Shown here piece by piece: positions 10,801-17,814 of a stretch of 41,556 bases of DNA. Below the pieces are notes generated by a model. That model had not been told where the DNA came from and did no database searches. It saw only the letters and a program-made list of their open reading frames with translations. The DNA comes from Flavobacteriales bacterium. GTDB taxonomy: Bacteria; Bacteroidota; Bacteroidia; Flavobacteriales_D; Sanyastnellaceae. Numbering within the stretch: position 1 is the stretch's first letter; the number at the start of each line of letters is the position of its first letter. A program made the translations under genes and the position numbers. The stretch is from positions 1-41,556 of the forward strand of contig JADFAK010000144.1 of assembly GCA_015665315.1 (NCBI GenBank). Direction: 5' to 3'.

Positions 10801-11872
10801 GTGTGCCGATACTTTCCAAACGAATGTCATCGTATCACCAACTCCTATCGCCGATTTCGAGCTTTCACTGACCGAGAGCTGCTACTTCCCTCAACTGATT
10901 TCGATTGTGAACAATACCCAGTTTGCCAACGGCTACGACTGGGATTTCGGTTTGCTCGGCACGAGCACGGTTGTTCAGCCAGAAATCTTAATTGAAGGTG
11001 TAGGTACTTGGCCTATTTCGGTGAGTGCAACAAACTCTTTTGGATGTGAGAATTCACATGTTGATGAGGTCGTAATTCATCCGCTGCCAACCTTAGAGTT
11101 TGCGGTCGATGCACCTTCAGGTTGTATCAATCACGAAGCCAATTTTGTAAACTTCACCGAGGGGGCTATTGATTATCAATGGTATTTTGGCGACGGAGCA
11201 GCATCCAACGCCGATGATCCTTTTCACTTGTACACGGTTCCTGGAACTTACGATGTAACATTAATTGCTACGACCGACCAAGGCTGCGCCGATACATTGA
11301 TGTTCGAAGAATACGTCCAAGCTTATCCATTGCCTTACTCGTCATTCTCTTTTTATCCTGAGAATCCGCATGTATGGACACCCGGAATTCAATTCGAAGA
11401 CCAAAGCGCAGGAGGAGTAGTTAGCTGGATCTGGGATTTCGGAGACGGTAGTTTTGGCGGTGGTGCCAATCCATACCATACCTATGCCGATGCCGGAACG
11501 TATATCATAGAGCAGACTGTCTACAATGTATATGGATGCGAGGATGTTTCTACCAGATCAATTGAGGTGGATGATAAGTTCAACCTGTACGTGCCCAATA
11601 CCTTTACCCCTGATGCCGACAACCACAACGAGTTCTTCCTCCCCCAAATGTCTGGAAAGGATTTAGTGGAATTTTATGAGTTCAAAATTTTCGATCGCTG
11701 GGGTATCAAGATCTTCGAGACCAACGATGTCGACGAACCCTGGGTAGGAGATTACATGGGCCGCGATGACTACTATGTGCAGGACGATGTGTTCGTTTGG
11801 CAAATCAAAGTGCGCCTCAGCAATGACGATGAGTCGAGGTATTATACAGGCCACGTAAATATGCTTCGTTAA
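4814..11872 (+). CDS. Giant PKD-repeat surface protein with type B T9SS C-terminal domain
   Basis: About 2352 aa. A signal peptide (starting MAIKSLKF, ending NVMSQ) precedes some two dozen Ig-like/PKD-type modules. Two kinds alternate: modules beginning AGPDxxIC with an NGxxxxxxxT core, and classical PKD modules with WDFGDG or YEWDFDD followed by a 'Y-x-V-x-L-x-x-x-N-x-x-G-C' strand. The last 95 residues (YVPNTFTPDADNHNEFF ... FKIFDRWGIKIFET ... WQIKVRL) are the gliding-motility C-terminal domain (CHU_C, TIGR04131), the type B signal of the type IX secretion system. The protein should therefore be exported across the outer membrane as an adhesin or matrix protein. Upstream in-frame starts exist at 4748 (TTG) and 4763 (ATG), but both lie at or before the expected transcription start, and the signal peptide begins cleanly at 4814. 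The next gene, 74 nt downstream, is also T9SS cargo. Confidence 0.93.
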   Translation: MAIKSLKFSIALLCVLAFHANVMSQCEVDAGPDVTICEGEAVVLGGSPTVISGGNPQVSWNNGAADVDNPTVSPNNTTTYTVTLDANGGCSDTDQITVTVLDAPNAAFNWSNDGDCGGTPIQFTNQSTGTGLTYEWDFDDPSSGGSNTSTQVNPVHTFNPAGNGTTTFDVTLTVTNDDGCTDTITETVTIQEAPDPVLIDPVFDFVQCDGSATFSISVLDGSTPAANTSYTIDWGDNSPVWSGGSAPVLVGHTYNGLGVWELTYTVVGSNGCVSVQEIDVANVTNPAIGAGTTGNTTVCGPVQLCFNLSLYESNHESTTYTVNFGDGSPTETFNHPPPAQVCHTYTNSSCAGGVPYVFSVIANNVCSFSEGTISPIVIYAPPTVGFIPDPVPQCVNVPVTFINLSEMGYYTNCTANGTFIWNFGDGSGDVVAVTNSDQSHTYTDPGTYTVSLTAFNACNVGNPAVITHEVCIEEPPIVAFDADPTTNCVPFILETTNNSAVGNVCNIGYTWDLYTIDLECTGTAPNAQYVNGTNSNSAEPEIEFLSPGQYQLELTMVNSCGIFTDVQTVIAQDIPEIDVDLLPNICEGQAVSPYVYMEDCLAPILSTEWTFEQGSPASSSNANPGSVTYNTAGTWDVSIDVTNACGTVTDGTTVTVEPAPVVNIVSSLGLDICAGQSTVLTAGGAVTYTWDWNGTLSTTNGPVTTATPGAQTTYTITGYSSAGCPGTQSITIDVNTLPTVAPSAVFEICAGDDVQLGLDVNGGLPPYNTYGWSPGGTLDQTDIPNPVANPLVTTNYDVVVTDDNGCQGWGIVPVTVNQLPVVNAGPDVVLCNQPVGEQLTGFSPTPGAGETGVWTGPNVTAGGVFTPAGTGTFDLTYTFTDIHGCVNQDVVQVEVVDPATADAGADYTFCESAVLELVTGVTPGGVWSGPNVDAAGNFTATPAGLYNLTYSVGGGSCLSQDFIVVEVYELPLVDVGLDEVLCAGDSVQMDAQVSNGLLPYTDISWTPAGSLSATDILDPWAYAIATDVFTLEVTDSHGCIGVDQMTMDVNVSPIVEAGPDLVLCNQPFAEQLTGFSPIPGAGETGIWTGTNLDAGGLFTPSGVGTFTAIYTFTNAIGCVGVDSLIIDVIDPTQADAGPDFGICLNADPVQLAQPGSWSGTDVSPTGLFTPNAEGTFTLTLSLGSGTCETTDDVDVTVYTLPTADAGADATICEDGAVQLDGSGVSDNMPITVYSWSGGTDLDQTDVADPWADPTTTQIYNLTVVDNVGCSGSDQVTVFVNGLPVVEAGPDITVCDQPISEVLTGFSPLPGVGETGEWTGVGITDPAGEFTSPGIGTYWAYYTFTNVVGCANVDSIEITVLDPVVADAGLDQVICLNNGLYQLIGFDPLVNITWSGTGIVDADLGIFDPMVSGDGTFTLLLEFGSGTCYTFDEMDITVDPLPIVDTVVDELICGNAGLTDLPAASPAGGTWEGPGIVDAVAGTFDPTIGEATYEVFYWYTDPATGCADTSYTDVIVAPVPTADFTLAPMGCTDANLDIVNNSIDGDSYVWDLGNAEFNYDFEPLYTYPDEGIYTIELLVTNVLGCQDSLSIDNEIIDPPSPAFVIDPTEGCAPLLVTFENNSIGQYLTYDWDLAVGTTTDETPAPQVYQQGPDDLDYVVSLMATNFCGSVLVVDTITVFPQPVAGFGTNLDEFCSPFEVIFNNISVGNPDTWEWDFGDMTSSDLEEPGSHIYFTGDEPTDYTITLITTNECGIDTAEYTITVLPNTVTAFFNTNVTSGCEPLEVEFTDFSENGTVISYEFGDDSFTNEPNPTHVFMESGFYTIYQYVNNGCSFDTTSITIEVFDSPNLAFTTDVPNVCANQPVQFINQSVDVNNVFWDFGDGNTSGETNPFHVYEDDGGDFTVTLSGTSIFNECESTIQQDFTVFNVPEAGFTIDEIVGCSPFDVQFTNTTDGGFFYAWNFGDENTDNGINPSNTFYNFTADPAIYTITLVAQNFELCADTFQTNVIVSPTPIADFELSLTESCYFPQLISIVNNTQFANGYDWDFGLLGTSTVVQPEILIEGVGTWPISVSATNSFGCENSHVDEVVIHPLPTLEFAVDAPSGCINHEANFVNFTEGAIDYQWYFGDGAASNADDPFHLYTVPGTYDVTLIATTDQGCADTLMFEEYVQAYPLPYSSFSFYPENPHVWTPGIQFEDQSAGGVVSWIWDFGDGSFGGGANPYHTYADAGTYIIEQTVYNVYGCEDVSTRSIEVDDKFNLYVPNTFTPDADNHNEFFLPQMSGKDLVEFYEFKIFDRWGIKIFETNDVDEPWVGDYMGRDDYYVQDDVFVWQIKVRLSNDDESRYYTGHVNMLR
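7271..9133 (+). repeat. Tandem three-module (A-B-C) superrepeat inside the giant gene
   Basis: Units start at 7271 (PVVNAGPD), 7970 (PIVEAGPD) and 8660 (PVVEAGPD), 699 and 690 nt apart. Each holds an A module with LTGFSPxPGxGETGxWTG, a B module beginning ADAGxDxxxC and a C module with a WADP/WAYA-type core. The third unit lacks C and runs into a degenerate A module at 9134. The bases differ enough that this is an old duplication. Confidence 0.8.
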
Positions 11873-11946
11873 GAAAATTATTAGTCCGACCCCAAGGTTT
11901 TCAATTTCATCTGCGTGTTTGGTTGTATAAACTAAAATCAACTGAA

Positions 11947-12861
11947 ATGAAAAAACAATACTTATTACTTCTCGCTCTTTTTGCCGTGGTATCTTTGAAT
12001 GCCCAACTTTCAACAGTGTCTATTGAATTAGTGTATTCTGATGATGGTACTATTGAAGGTTATCCTGAAGGGTTCAATACATGGCGAGTATATGCCCATT
12101 TTGATGGCGCCGATGATGTCTTAAGCGGTTGCTATGCTGTGCAGGGCGGACAACCTTTGGTGCTTGGAAGTTCTACGAATCAAATCTGGAATGCGGCTTT
12201 TGGCGGCGTCTCTCGCGATGATATCAGTGATATTGTAGTACAGCAATTCCCAGCTGTAGCCTACGATTCGTATGTGGCCGTTGGCGCCGGATCGGATGCT
12301 CCAGGATCTGTTCAGTATATAGCTTCTTCTCCGCAAACTGTTTTTCAAGATAAATTACACGTTTCTGGATCGGAAGATGAAATGGATACAAATTTGGAAA
12401 TCGAAGACGGCATGTGGTTTAGCTTTATCGGTGATGTAGATGCCGTTGCTTCAGGTGCTGAAAATGAAGTGCTTATTGCGCAAATTACAACCGATGGCGA
12501 TATCGATGTGTGCATGAATTTTCAAGTTTTCCCTGGCGGACAAGCCGGAGATCTGACGATGTATGACAACTTTTGTGAGACTGCTCAGGCGCCAGTTGGT
12601 GTCGATGAGGTCGCTAAAGTGGATTTCCAAGTCTATCCAAACCCAGCTTCAGATATTGCCGTAGTTTCTTATTTAAATGATGGAAGCATCGGTGGTCAGC
12701 TTGAAGTTGTTGACTTAAGTGGACGTGTAGTTTGGACTACTAAAATGAACACCGAACGCACCATTATCGACGTATCAACATTTGCCGAAGGCTTATACCT
12801 TTTGAGATTGAAAGATCAACAAGGGAATGCAATACACGTGGAGAAACTTTTAGTCGACTGA
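11947..12861 (+). CDS. Small secreted protein with type A T9SS (Por) C-terminal domain
   Basis: 304 aa from the ATG at 11947, directly before a signal peptide ending NAQ. An in-frame TTG at 11923 would add eight residues with no signal-peptide logic, so I reject it. The last 80 residues (VDFQVYPNPASDIAVVSYL ... VVDLSGRVVW ... GLYLLRL) form the Por secretion system tail (TIGR04183), which is removed at the surface with attachment to lipopolysaccharide. The body (residues 20-215) is rich in Asp, Gly and Val and resembles no family I know. It follows the giant type B cargo gene by 74 nt on the same strand, so the two may be co-transcribed and act together at the surface. Downstream is a clear terminator. 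Confidence 0.88.
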   Translation: MKKQYLLLLALFAVVSLNAQLSTVSIELVYSDDGTIEGYPEGFNTWRVYAHFDGADDVLSGCYAVQGGQPLVLGSSTNQIWNAAFGGVSRDDISDIVVQQFPAVAYDSYVAVGAGSDAPGSVQYIASSPQTVFQDKLHVSGSEDEMDTNLEIEDGMWFSFIGDVDAVASGAENEVLIAQITTDGDIDVCMNFQVFPGGQAGDLTMYDNFCETAQAPVGVDEVAKVDFQVYPNPASDIAVVSYLNDGSIGGQLEVVDLSGRVVWTTKMNTERTIIDVSTFAEGLYLLRLKDQQGNAIHVEKLLVD

Positions 12862-12879
12862 GACTAATTAAGTGCAACT

Positions 12880-12915
12880 AAGAGCTTCAGGCGTCCATCG
12901 TCTGGAGCTTTTTTA
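12880..12915 (+). terminator. Rho-independent terminator after the type A cargo gene
   Basis: AGAGCTTCAGGC and GTCTGGAGCTTTTTT pair (with two G-U pairs) around a short loop and are followed by six T residues. It lies 20-50 nt after the stop at 12861 and closes the two-gene cargo unit. Confidence 0.8.
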
Positions 12916-12969
12916 TGCCTCAATTTTCGTGGTATAGTTCTCTATGATTAGCTTTTCAAGCAAATGACC

Positions 12970-15081
12970 TTACTTCTTTCCAACAACGTATTCCAGCTTC
13001 TCGATTTCCACCCGTGACTTAAATACTCCAAAGGCTACCAAAGCAATGCCATTATCGAGTTCCAATACGGTTCCCCGTTCCTTTCCAGCAAGTAATTTGA
13101 CGGTAGTGCCGACAGTGATTTTATCCAGGTTCTTCTTCCGATTCAGCTTGACGGTCTTCTTCTTCTGAATCTTCTCCTTGATCTTGGCTTTGATCTTGAT
13201 TTCCTCCGTTCTGCCTTTCTCTATTCCCAAAAAGTTTCTCAACTCAGCTAGTAGTGCCTTGTTGTTTCCTCGTGTACTGTAGTCGTTGATGAATTTTTGC
13301 AGTTTCTTTCCAAGCGTCAACAAGTCGTTGTTCTTGTCAACCATCTTCTGCTGAGTCGCCAATCGCTCTTCATACTTACTCCTTAGTTTCTCAAATTCAA
13401 CTCGGGCATCTTCCGCCTTTTTCTCCCGATTGATCATTTCACCATTGAGCTTGGATACCTTGCCTTTTTCCTTTTGCAAGTCGGCGATGAGTTGATCCAA
13501 GTTTACTTTGCGGTCATCGAGCTTCCCTTTGGCCTTTTCAATCAAGTCGACCGAGATTCCGTTTATTTCAGCTACCTCGAATGTGAAGGAACTACCGGGC
13601 TGACCGATAGACAACTCAAAAAGTGGTTCAAGCGACTCCCTATCAAACAACATGCAGCCATTCACCGCATTCTGCAGTTGAGCGGCTTTGGTCTTAATAT
13701 TGGTGTAGTGGGTTGTGATAACACCAAACGGTTTCTTCGAATACAGCTCTTCAAAGAATACTTCCGCCAAAGCCCCACCCAAATCCGGGTCCGAACCAGT
13801 GCCAAATTCGTCGAGTAAAAGCAAGGTCTTGCGATTCGAAATTTCCAAGAACCCCTTCATGCGCTTCAAGCGATAGCTATAGGTGCTCAGTTGGTTTTCA
13901 ATACTCTGGTTGTCTCCAATGTCGGTGAGGATAGCGTGGAAATAACTCATGGTACTCGTAGGGTCGCAAGGAACTAAAAGTCCGCTCTGCAACATCAATT
14001 GAAGCAATCCCACCGTCTTCAAGGTGATACTCTTTCCTCCAGCATTCGGCCCGGAAATAACTAATATCCGACTGAATTTGTCCAACTTGATGGTTTGCGG
14101 AATGGTCTTCTTTTTCGCTCGTTGATTGGCCAAAAGTAACAGAGGGTGGTAAGCATCCACCAATAGAATCTGAGGGTCTTGAGAAAGCACCGGGAGATCG
14201 GCCTTGAGCAACTGGGCAAGGCGTGCTTTGGCTTGAAGTATGTCAAACTCAACCAAGATCGCCTGATAGGACTGCAAAGCAGGTCGGTACTCCATCAATT
14301 TCCCAGTAAGCTCCTGCAAAATCCGTCGAATTTCTCGTTGCTCGTCATCGGCAAGCTGCTCCAATTCGAAGTTCAGCTCAATATTTGCCGAAGGCTCAAT
14401 AAAAGTCCAATTACCTGTCTTTGATGAACCTAGAATATGTCCTTTTACTTTGCGTTTATGTCCGCTTAAAACCGAAAGTACACGTCGTTCACCAACAAAT
14501 GCCTCGGTCGTTTCAGCAAGCCATCCCTGCGATTTGAGGTCGCGGGCAACACGATTGAAATTCCGATTTATCTGCTTCCTTACAGTATCCATCGCCGCCC
14601 TTACTTCGGCGAGGAATGGAGAGGCTGTGTTTCTTATTTTTCCCTTGTCGTCGATTACTTTGACGATCAACTGGACCAGCTTAGGGTTCTTTTCTACATG
14701 ATTTATTCGCTCACGCAAATGCGGGTAAGAGACCTTGTCAACTTGGTGGAAAAAGTCAATTACTTCGTGCGCCAATAATGTGAGTCGGAGAATATTTTGA
14801 ATTCCCTCAACCGTTAAAGTTGATCCCTTGAGTTTTAGTAGCTCAAGCTCCTTTGGGATTTCGTCAAATTCAATGCGTGGAAAACCTTGGCCTTCTTCGC
14901 GAATAGAGAGAAATTCACGCGCCTCTTTCAATCGCGTCTCGCATTCCTTCATCGTCGAAAGTGGCGAGAGCTGAGCCATATACGCACGCGCAGAATCACC
15001 ATAACTGAATTCCTGCAGCATGGAAGTTATAGCGTCAAATTCAAGATCGCTAAGCGCTTGTTGGTCGAAGGTGAATGGCAT
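12970..15081 (-). CDS. mutS2: MutS2-family ATPase lacking the Smr domain
   Basis: 703 aa. Residues 1-330 are the clamp/lever region, with LEFDAITSML at the start as usual. Walker A is GPNAGGKS at 344-351, Walker B LLLLDEFGTGSDP at about 420-432, followed by the TTHY switch. Residues about 515-620 are a long charged coiled coil, and the end (TVKLLAGKERGTVLEL) is a KOW/SH3-like segment. MutS2 acts on branched DNA or, in some bacteria, on collided ribosomes; the nuclease step is usually given to a C-terminal Smr domain. That domain, with its LDLRG motif, is absent and the protein stops after the SH3-like part. The ATG at 15081 follows a -7 box by only eight bases, so the message may be nearly leaderless. 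It follows the miaA operon but has its own promoter. Confidence 0.92.
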   Translation of the reverse strand: MPFTFDQQALSDLEFDAITSMLQEFSYGDSARAYMAQLSPLSTMKECETRLKEAREFLSIREEGQGFPRIEFDEIPKELELLKLKGSTLTVEGIQNILRLTLLAHEVIDFFHQVDKVSYPHLRERINHVEKNPKLVQLIVKVIDDKGKIRNTASPFLAEVRAAMDTVRKQINRNFNRVARDLKSQGWLAETTEAFVGERRVLSVLSGHKRKVKGHILGSSKTGNWTFIEPSANIELNFELEQLADDEQREIRRILQELTGKLMEYRPALQSYQAILVEFDILQAKARLAQLLKADLPVLSQDPQILLVDAYHPLLLLANQRAKKKTIPQTIKLDKFSRILVISGPNAGGKSITLKTVGLLQLMLQSGLLVPCDPTSTMSYFHAILTDIGDNQSIENQLSTYSYRLKRMKGFLEISNRKTLLLLDEFGTGSDPDLGGALAEVFFEELYSKKPFGVITTHYTNIKTKAAQLQNAVNGCMLFDRESLEPLFELSIGQPGSSFTFEVAEINGISVDLIEKAKGKLDDRKVNLDQLIADLQKEKGKVSKLNGEMINREKKAEDARVEFEKLRSKYEERLATQQKMVDKNNDLLTLGKKLQKFINDYSTRGNNKALLAELRNFLGIEKGRTEEIKIKAKIKEKIQKKKTVKLNRKKNLDKITVGTTVKLLAGKERGTVLELDNGIALVAFGVFKSRVEIEKLEYVVGKK

Positions 15082-15089
15082 AAGCGGTG

Positions 15090-15097
15090 CAAAAATA
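15090..15097 (-). promoter_or_regulatory. -7 box TATTTTTG of mutS2
   Basis: Perfect TAnnTTTG match ending 8 nt before the ATG at 15081. Expected transcription start is 2-4 nt before the start codon. No clear -33 TTTG at the usual spacing. Confidence 0.5.
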
Positions 15098-15147
15098 CAA
15101 ACAATGTAGCTGACGAGGTGAGCTGCTATAATGGCAGACGAAAATGC

Positions 15148-15615
15148 CTATTTATTAGCTTGCCTTACTATGCGGGTAGACTTGATTCCGTATTTGAATA
15201 AGGTAACGTCTTCTTCAATATGGAAGTCCATTTTAAGGTAAAATTCAACGGGTGATCTATAGCTCTGTCCATCGAACAGCAATTGATTTTTGTCGGTAAC
15301 CACCCAGCCATATACCTGCTCATCACGCGGAAGGAGGTCCATCAATTGTGTTCCTATGCCCATACCTTGATTTTGACGGGAAATGATGATGGCAAACCAG
15401 ATGTCCTGCTCACGATGAAAACGAACCAGCCAACCCATGACGTTTTTCTGACCGTCTTTGACTAAAGCATGTTCGGCCGCATGAAGGGAGCCTAAGTAGC
15501 TCTCTAGACTTAGCAGATTTTCATGCACAAGCTGCACAGGGTATTCGGCATTCCAAAGCCGCAAAATTCCTATTTTGTCTGCCTTGGTAAGTCGATGTTT
15601 GAGCTCAAATTTCAT
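15148..15615 (-). CDS. GNAT-family N-acetyltransferase
   Basis: 155 aa. QNQGMGIGTQLMDLL at about residues 80-95 is GNAT motif A, which holds the pyrophosphate of acetyl-CoA (Q-x-x-G-x-G). The strand before it (WFAIIIS) and the terminal YLKMDFHIEEDVTLFKYG fit the rest of the fold. The acceptor molecule is unknown. Its ATG overlaps the stop of miaA in an ATGA, so the two are translated together as the last genes of a three-gene operon. Nothing is visibly broken. Confidence 0.82.
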   Translation of the reverse strand: MKFELKHRLTKADKIGILRLWNAEYPVQLVHENLLSLESYLGSLHAAEHALVKDGQKNVMGWLVRFHREQDIWFAIIISRQNQGMGIGTQLMDLLPRDEQVYGWVVTDKNQLLFDGQSYRSPVEFYLKMDFHIEEDVTLFKYGIKSTRIVRQANK

Positions 15616-16520
15616 GAAGGGTTCATTCTGGACTCAAGATAGGGAATCACAGAATCAAATTCAGACGAATCGAACCAGGTTGTTGGTTGTTTTTTGAACC
15701 AGGTCAACTGGCGCTTCGCAAAGTTTCGGGTGTTCTTCTTTATACGTTCAACAGCCTCTTCCAAAGCAATATCACCGTCGATGAATTCAAAGATCTCACG
15801 ATATCCCACCGTTTTCAAGGCATTTTCTTCCCGCTTAGACACGAGTGATTTCACCTCATTTACCAATCCAGCTTCGAGCATCTGATCGACCCGTGTATTT
15901 ATCCGATCGTAAATCAATTGACGCTCGGCCGTCAACCCAATCGTAATCACTTCGAACGGGCGCTGCTTGACTTGTTCCTTGTGAAAAGATGAAAAGGGAC
16001 GACCACTGGTCAAACAAACTTCCAAAGCTCGAACCACACGTTGCGTATTCATGTGGTCCATTTGCTCATACCCAATCGGATCGAGCTCTTTAAGCTGCTC
16101 TTGCAAAGGCGCAAGTCCATCCGTATTCAATTTCGTCATCAATTGTCGACGCAAGGCTATGTCGGCCGGCATGTCATCAAGGCCCAAACACACGGCGTTT
16201 ACATACAGACCACTCCCACCAACCATGACAACGATGTCTTTGGTTTGATGAATTTCCCTGATTTTCGCCAAAGCATCTCGTTCAAAATCACCGGCAGAAT
16301 AAAGTTGGTCCACAGGCAGGAAATCAACAAAATGATGGGGAGCATTTGAAAGTTCTTCTTCTGAAGGCTTGGCCGTACCTATCGACATGTCCTTGTAAAA
16401 CTGTCGGGAGTCGGCCGATATGATTTCGGTTTGAAAGTGATTGGCTACGGATATGGCCAATGCAGTTTTTCCAATGGCCGTGGGACCTACAATAGAGATG
16501 AGTTTCTTGGGGAGCGACAT
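15612..16520 (-). CDS. miaA: tRNA dimethylallyltransferase MiaA
   Basis: 302 aa. It transfers the dimethylallyl group of DMAPP to N6 of A37 in tRNAs that read UNN codons. The P-loop GPTAIGKTALA is at about residues 12-22; SADSRQFYKDMSIGTAKPS is the family signature with the substrate-contacting Asp/Ser/Arg; VGGSGLYVNA and the late NTRNFAKRQLTWFKK are also diagnostic. Length is normal. The ATG overlaps the stop of the upstream PRiA4-like gene by one base (TAATG) and the miaA stop overlaps the GNAT start (ATGA), indicating translational coupling of all three. Confidence 0.96.
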   Translation of the reverse strand: MSLPKKLISIVGPTAIGKTALAISVANHFQTEIISADSRQFYKDMSIGTAKPSEEELSNAPHHFVDFLPVDQLYSAGDFERDALAKIREIHQTKDIVVMVGGSGLYVNAVCLGLDDMPADIALRRQLMTKLNTDGLAPLQEQLKELDPIGYEQMDHMNTQRVVRALEVCLTSGRPFSSFHKEQVKQRPFEVITIGLTAERQLIYDRINTRVDQMLEAGLVNEVKSLVSKREENALKTVGYREIFEFIDGDIALEEAVERIKKNTRNFAKRQLTWFKKQPTTWFDSSEFDSVIPYLESRMNPS

Positions 16521-17101
16521 TAGTATTCCTCCTTCCAGTCGTCTAGATTCTCGAATTCATCCTCTCCCTCGTCGTCCATATCATTCAGGTAGGCATCTAT
16601 TTCTGGATCACCAGTGAGATCGGCTTTTTTGTCTTTTTTATCGCCCTCTTCATCAAGAAAATCAAAGTCTGCACCAAAATCTATTTCTTTCTCTTCGATT
16701 TTTGGAGCCTCGCCGTAGGCCATCGTAACCCTCGGATAGAGCGTGGAAGGAGCCGATTTCTTAATTTCTTGCAGTTCGATGTAAAAGCACCACATGCGCA
16801 AGAAATCGTATACGTAGACCAGTTTCTCGTCGGGCTTCGAAATCTTTGTATTTAGCACAACTGATGCCATTCCATCGCCAATGCCTGCATCGAGTTCACC
16901 CATGTCCATCAATGGAATTTCGTCACCTCGATCCCATGTTTCGTTGCTCATGTAAAAGGAAGCCATTTCACCTGGCTCCCAATCAAATGCACGTAGAATC
17001 GACTCGTGAAGATCAAGGAAGGTTCCTGTTGTCTCTATTTCGATATCACGAAAGATGTCCTCTTCCGTGTCTATGATTATGCGAAATTTAAAGATATTCA
17101 T
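16520..17101 (-). CDS. PRiA4_ORF3-like protein with acidic tail
   Basis: 193 aa. The first 130 residues (FRIIIDTEEDIFRDIEI ... LHESILRAFDWEPGEMASFY) match the plasmid pRiA4b ORF-3-like family (PF07929), a ubiquitin-like fold of unknown biochemical role. The last 60 residues are very acidic and probably disordered (DEEGDKKDKK, DMDDEGEDEFENLDD). In this phylum the family is often a plain chromosomal gene; nothing here looks mobile. It is the first gene of an operon with miaA and the GNAT gene, joined by a one-base stop/start overlap. A -7 box lies 20 nt before the ATG. Confidence 0.78.
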   Translation of the reverse strand: MNIFKFRIIIDTEEDIFRDIEIETTGTFLDLHESILRAFDWEPGEMASFYMSNETWDRGDEIPLMDMGELDAGIGDGMASVVLNTKISKPDEKLVYVYDFLRMWCFYIELQEIKKSAPSTLYPRVTMAYGEAPKIEEKEIDFGADFDFLDEEGDKKDKKADLTGDPEIDAYLNDMDDEGEDEFENLDDWKEEY

Positions 17102-17120
17102 CGATGCAAGAATTGAACTG

Positions 17121-17128
17121 CAAAGCTA
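17121..17128 (-). promoter_or_regulatory. -7 box TAGCTTTG of the PRiA4-like/miaA/GNAT operon
   Basis: Perfect TAnnTTTG match ending 20 nt before the ATG at 17101, giving a leader of about 15 nt. The -33 element is not clear. Confidence 0.5.
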
Positions 17129-17148
17129 GTAAGAGTGGTGCTGAACAA

Positions 17149-17772
17149 CTAGAAAATTACCACAAGATTCAACTCAATCTTGATTTTTCGTTGAACTTTT
17201 TCTCCCAAACTGAGATTGTCGTAGAACTTTCCTGCTCCTGCGTGCAGACCATGATCACCAAAATACCATCCTGCCAGTCCTTCGACATGCAGCTTATGTG
17301 CATCGCACCCGGATCGAAAACCTGTGCCTAGTCCGTATCTCAAAGTCTGGTACCTGTTGGTTTCTATCGTAGGATCATCAAAGGCATACCCTTCAGCTGT
17401 TTGTGAAATTCCGCTTTGCTCTTCCTCTTTGTAGGTGTTGAGGTGAGTGAACGAGCTTAAAAACCAGCCATAAGGCCCGGGATATTTGAAGCTGAAATAT
17501 TTCCGCACCGATGCCTCTAGCCCCATGCCTCGCACAACATAGGTGTCGATCGAAGAACTTGGCGAATCACTTGAACGATGCACATATCGACCTCCGTCGA
17601 TGTTCAAGTTGTATCCCCAGGAACTGGAATCTGCGGAATACTCATAGCCGAGCATGAAAATAGGATCTTGCGTGAGGAGATAATTGGCGTTTACACGCAC
17701 GCCATGCTGTTGCCCAGAGGCAATAGACGAAAATAGCAGGAGGACGAGCCCCAGCAGTAAATTCGGATTCAT
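17149..17772 (-). CDS. Predicted small outer-membrane beta-barrel protein, unknown family
   Basis: 207 aa. A signal peptide ending ASGQQ leads into alternating polar/hydrophobic strands (VRVNANYLL, FMLGYEYS, SWGYNLNIDGG, GLEASVRKYFSF, YGLGTGFRSG, KIKIELNLVVIF). The chain ends in an aromatic residue (Phe), as outer-membrane barrels commonly do for insertion. I do not recognise the family. It is probably an eight-strand barrel of unknown cargo or role. The gene stands between the PRiA4-like operon (47 nt downstream) and the YtxJ-like gene (42 nt upstream), all on the minus strand. Confidence 0.65.
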   Translation of the reverse strand: MNPNLLLGLVLLLFSSIASGQQHGVRVNANYLLTQDPIFMLGYEYSADSSSWGYNLNIDGGRYVHRSSDSPSSSIDTYVVRGMGLEASVRKYFSFKYPGPYGWFLSSFTHLNTYKEEEQSGISQTAEGYAFDDPTIETNRYQTLRYGLGTGFRSGCDAHKLHVEGLAGWYFGDHGLHAGAGKFYDNLSLGEKVQRKIKIELNLVVIF

Positions 17773-17814
17773 AATAAGGTCAAAAGTTAGGTTAGCCCCG
17801 TAAAGATACGAATT

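Noticed and set aside
16520-17101. Mobile-element origin for the PRiA4_ORF3-like gene
   Set aside because: The family name comes from a plasmid, but the gene is embedded in an operon with miaA, has no flanking repeats and no transposase nearby.
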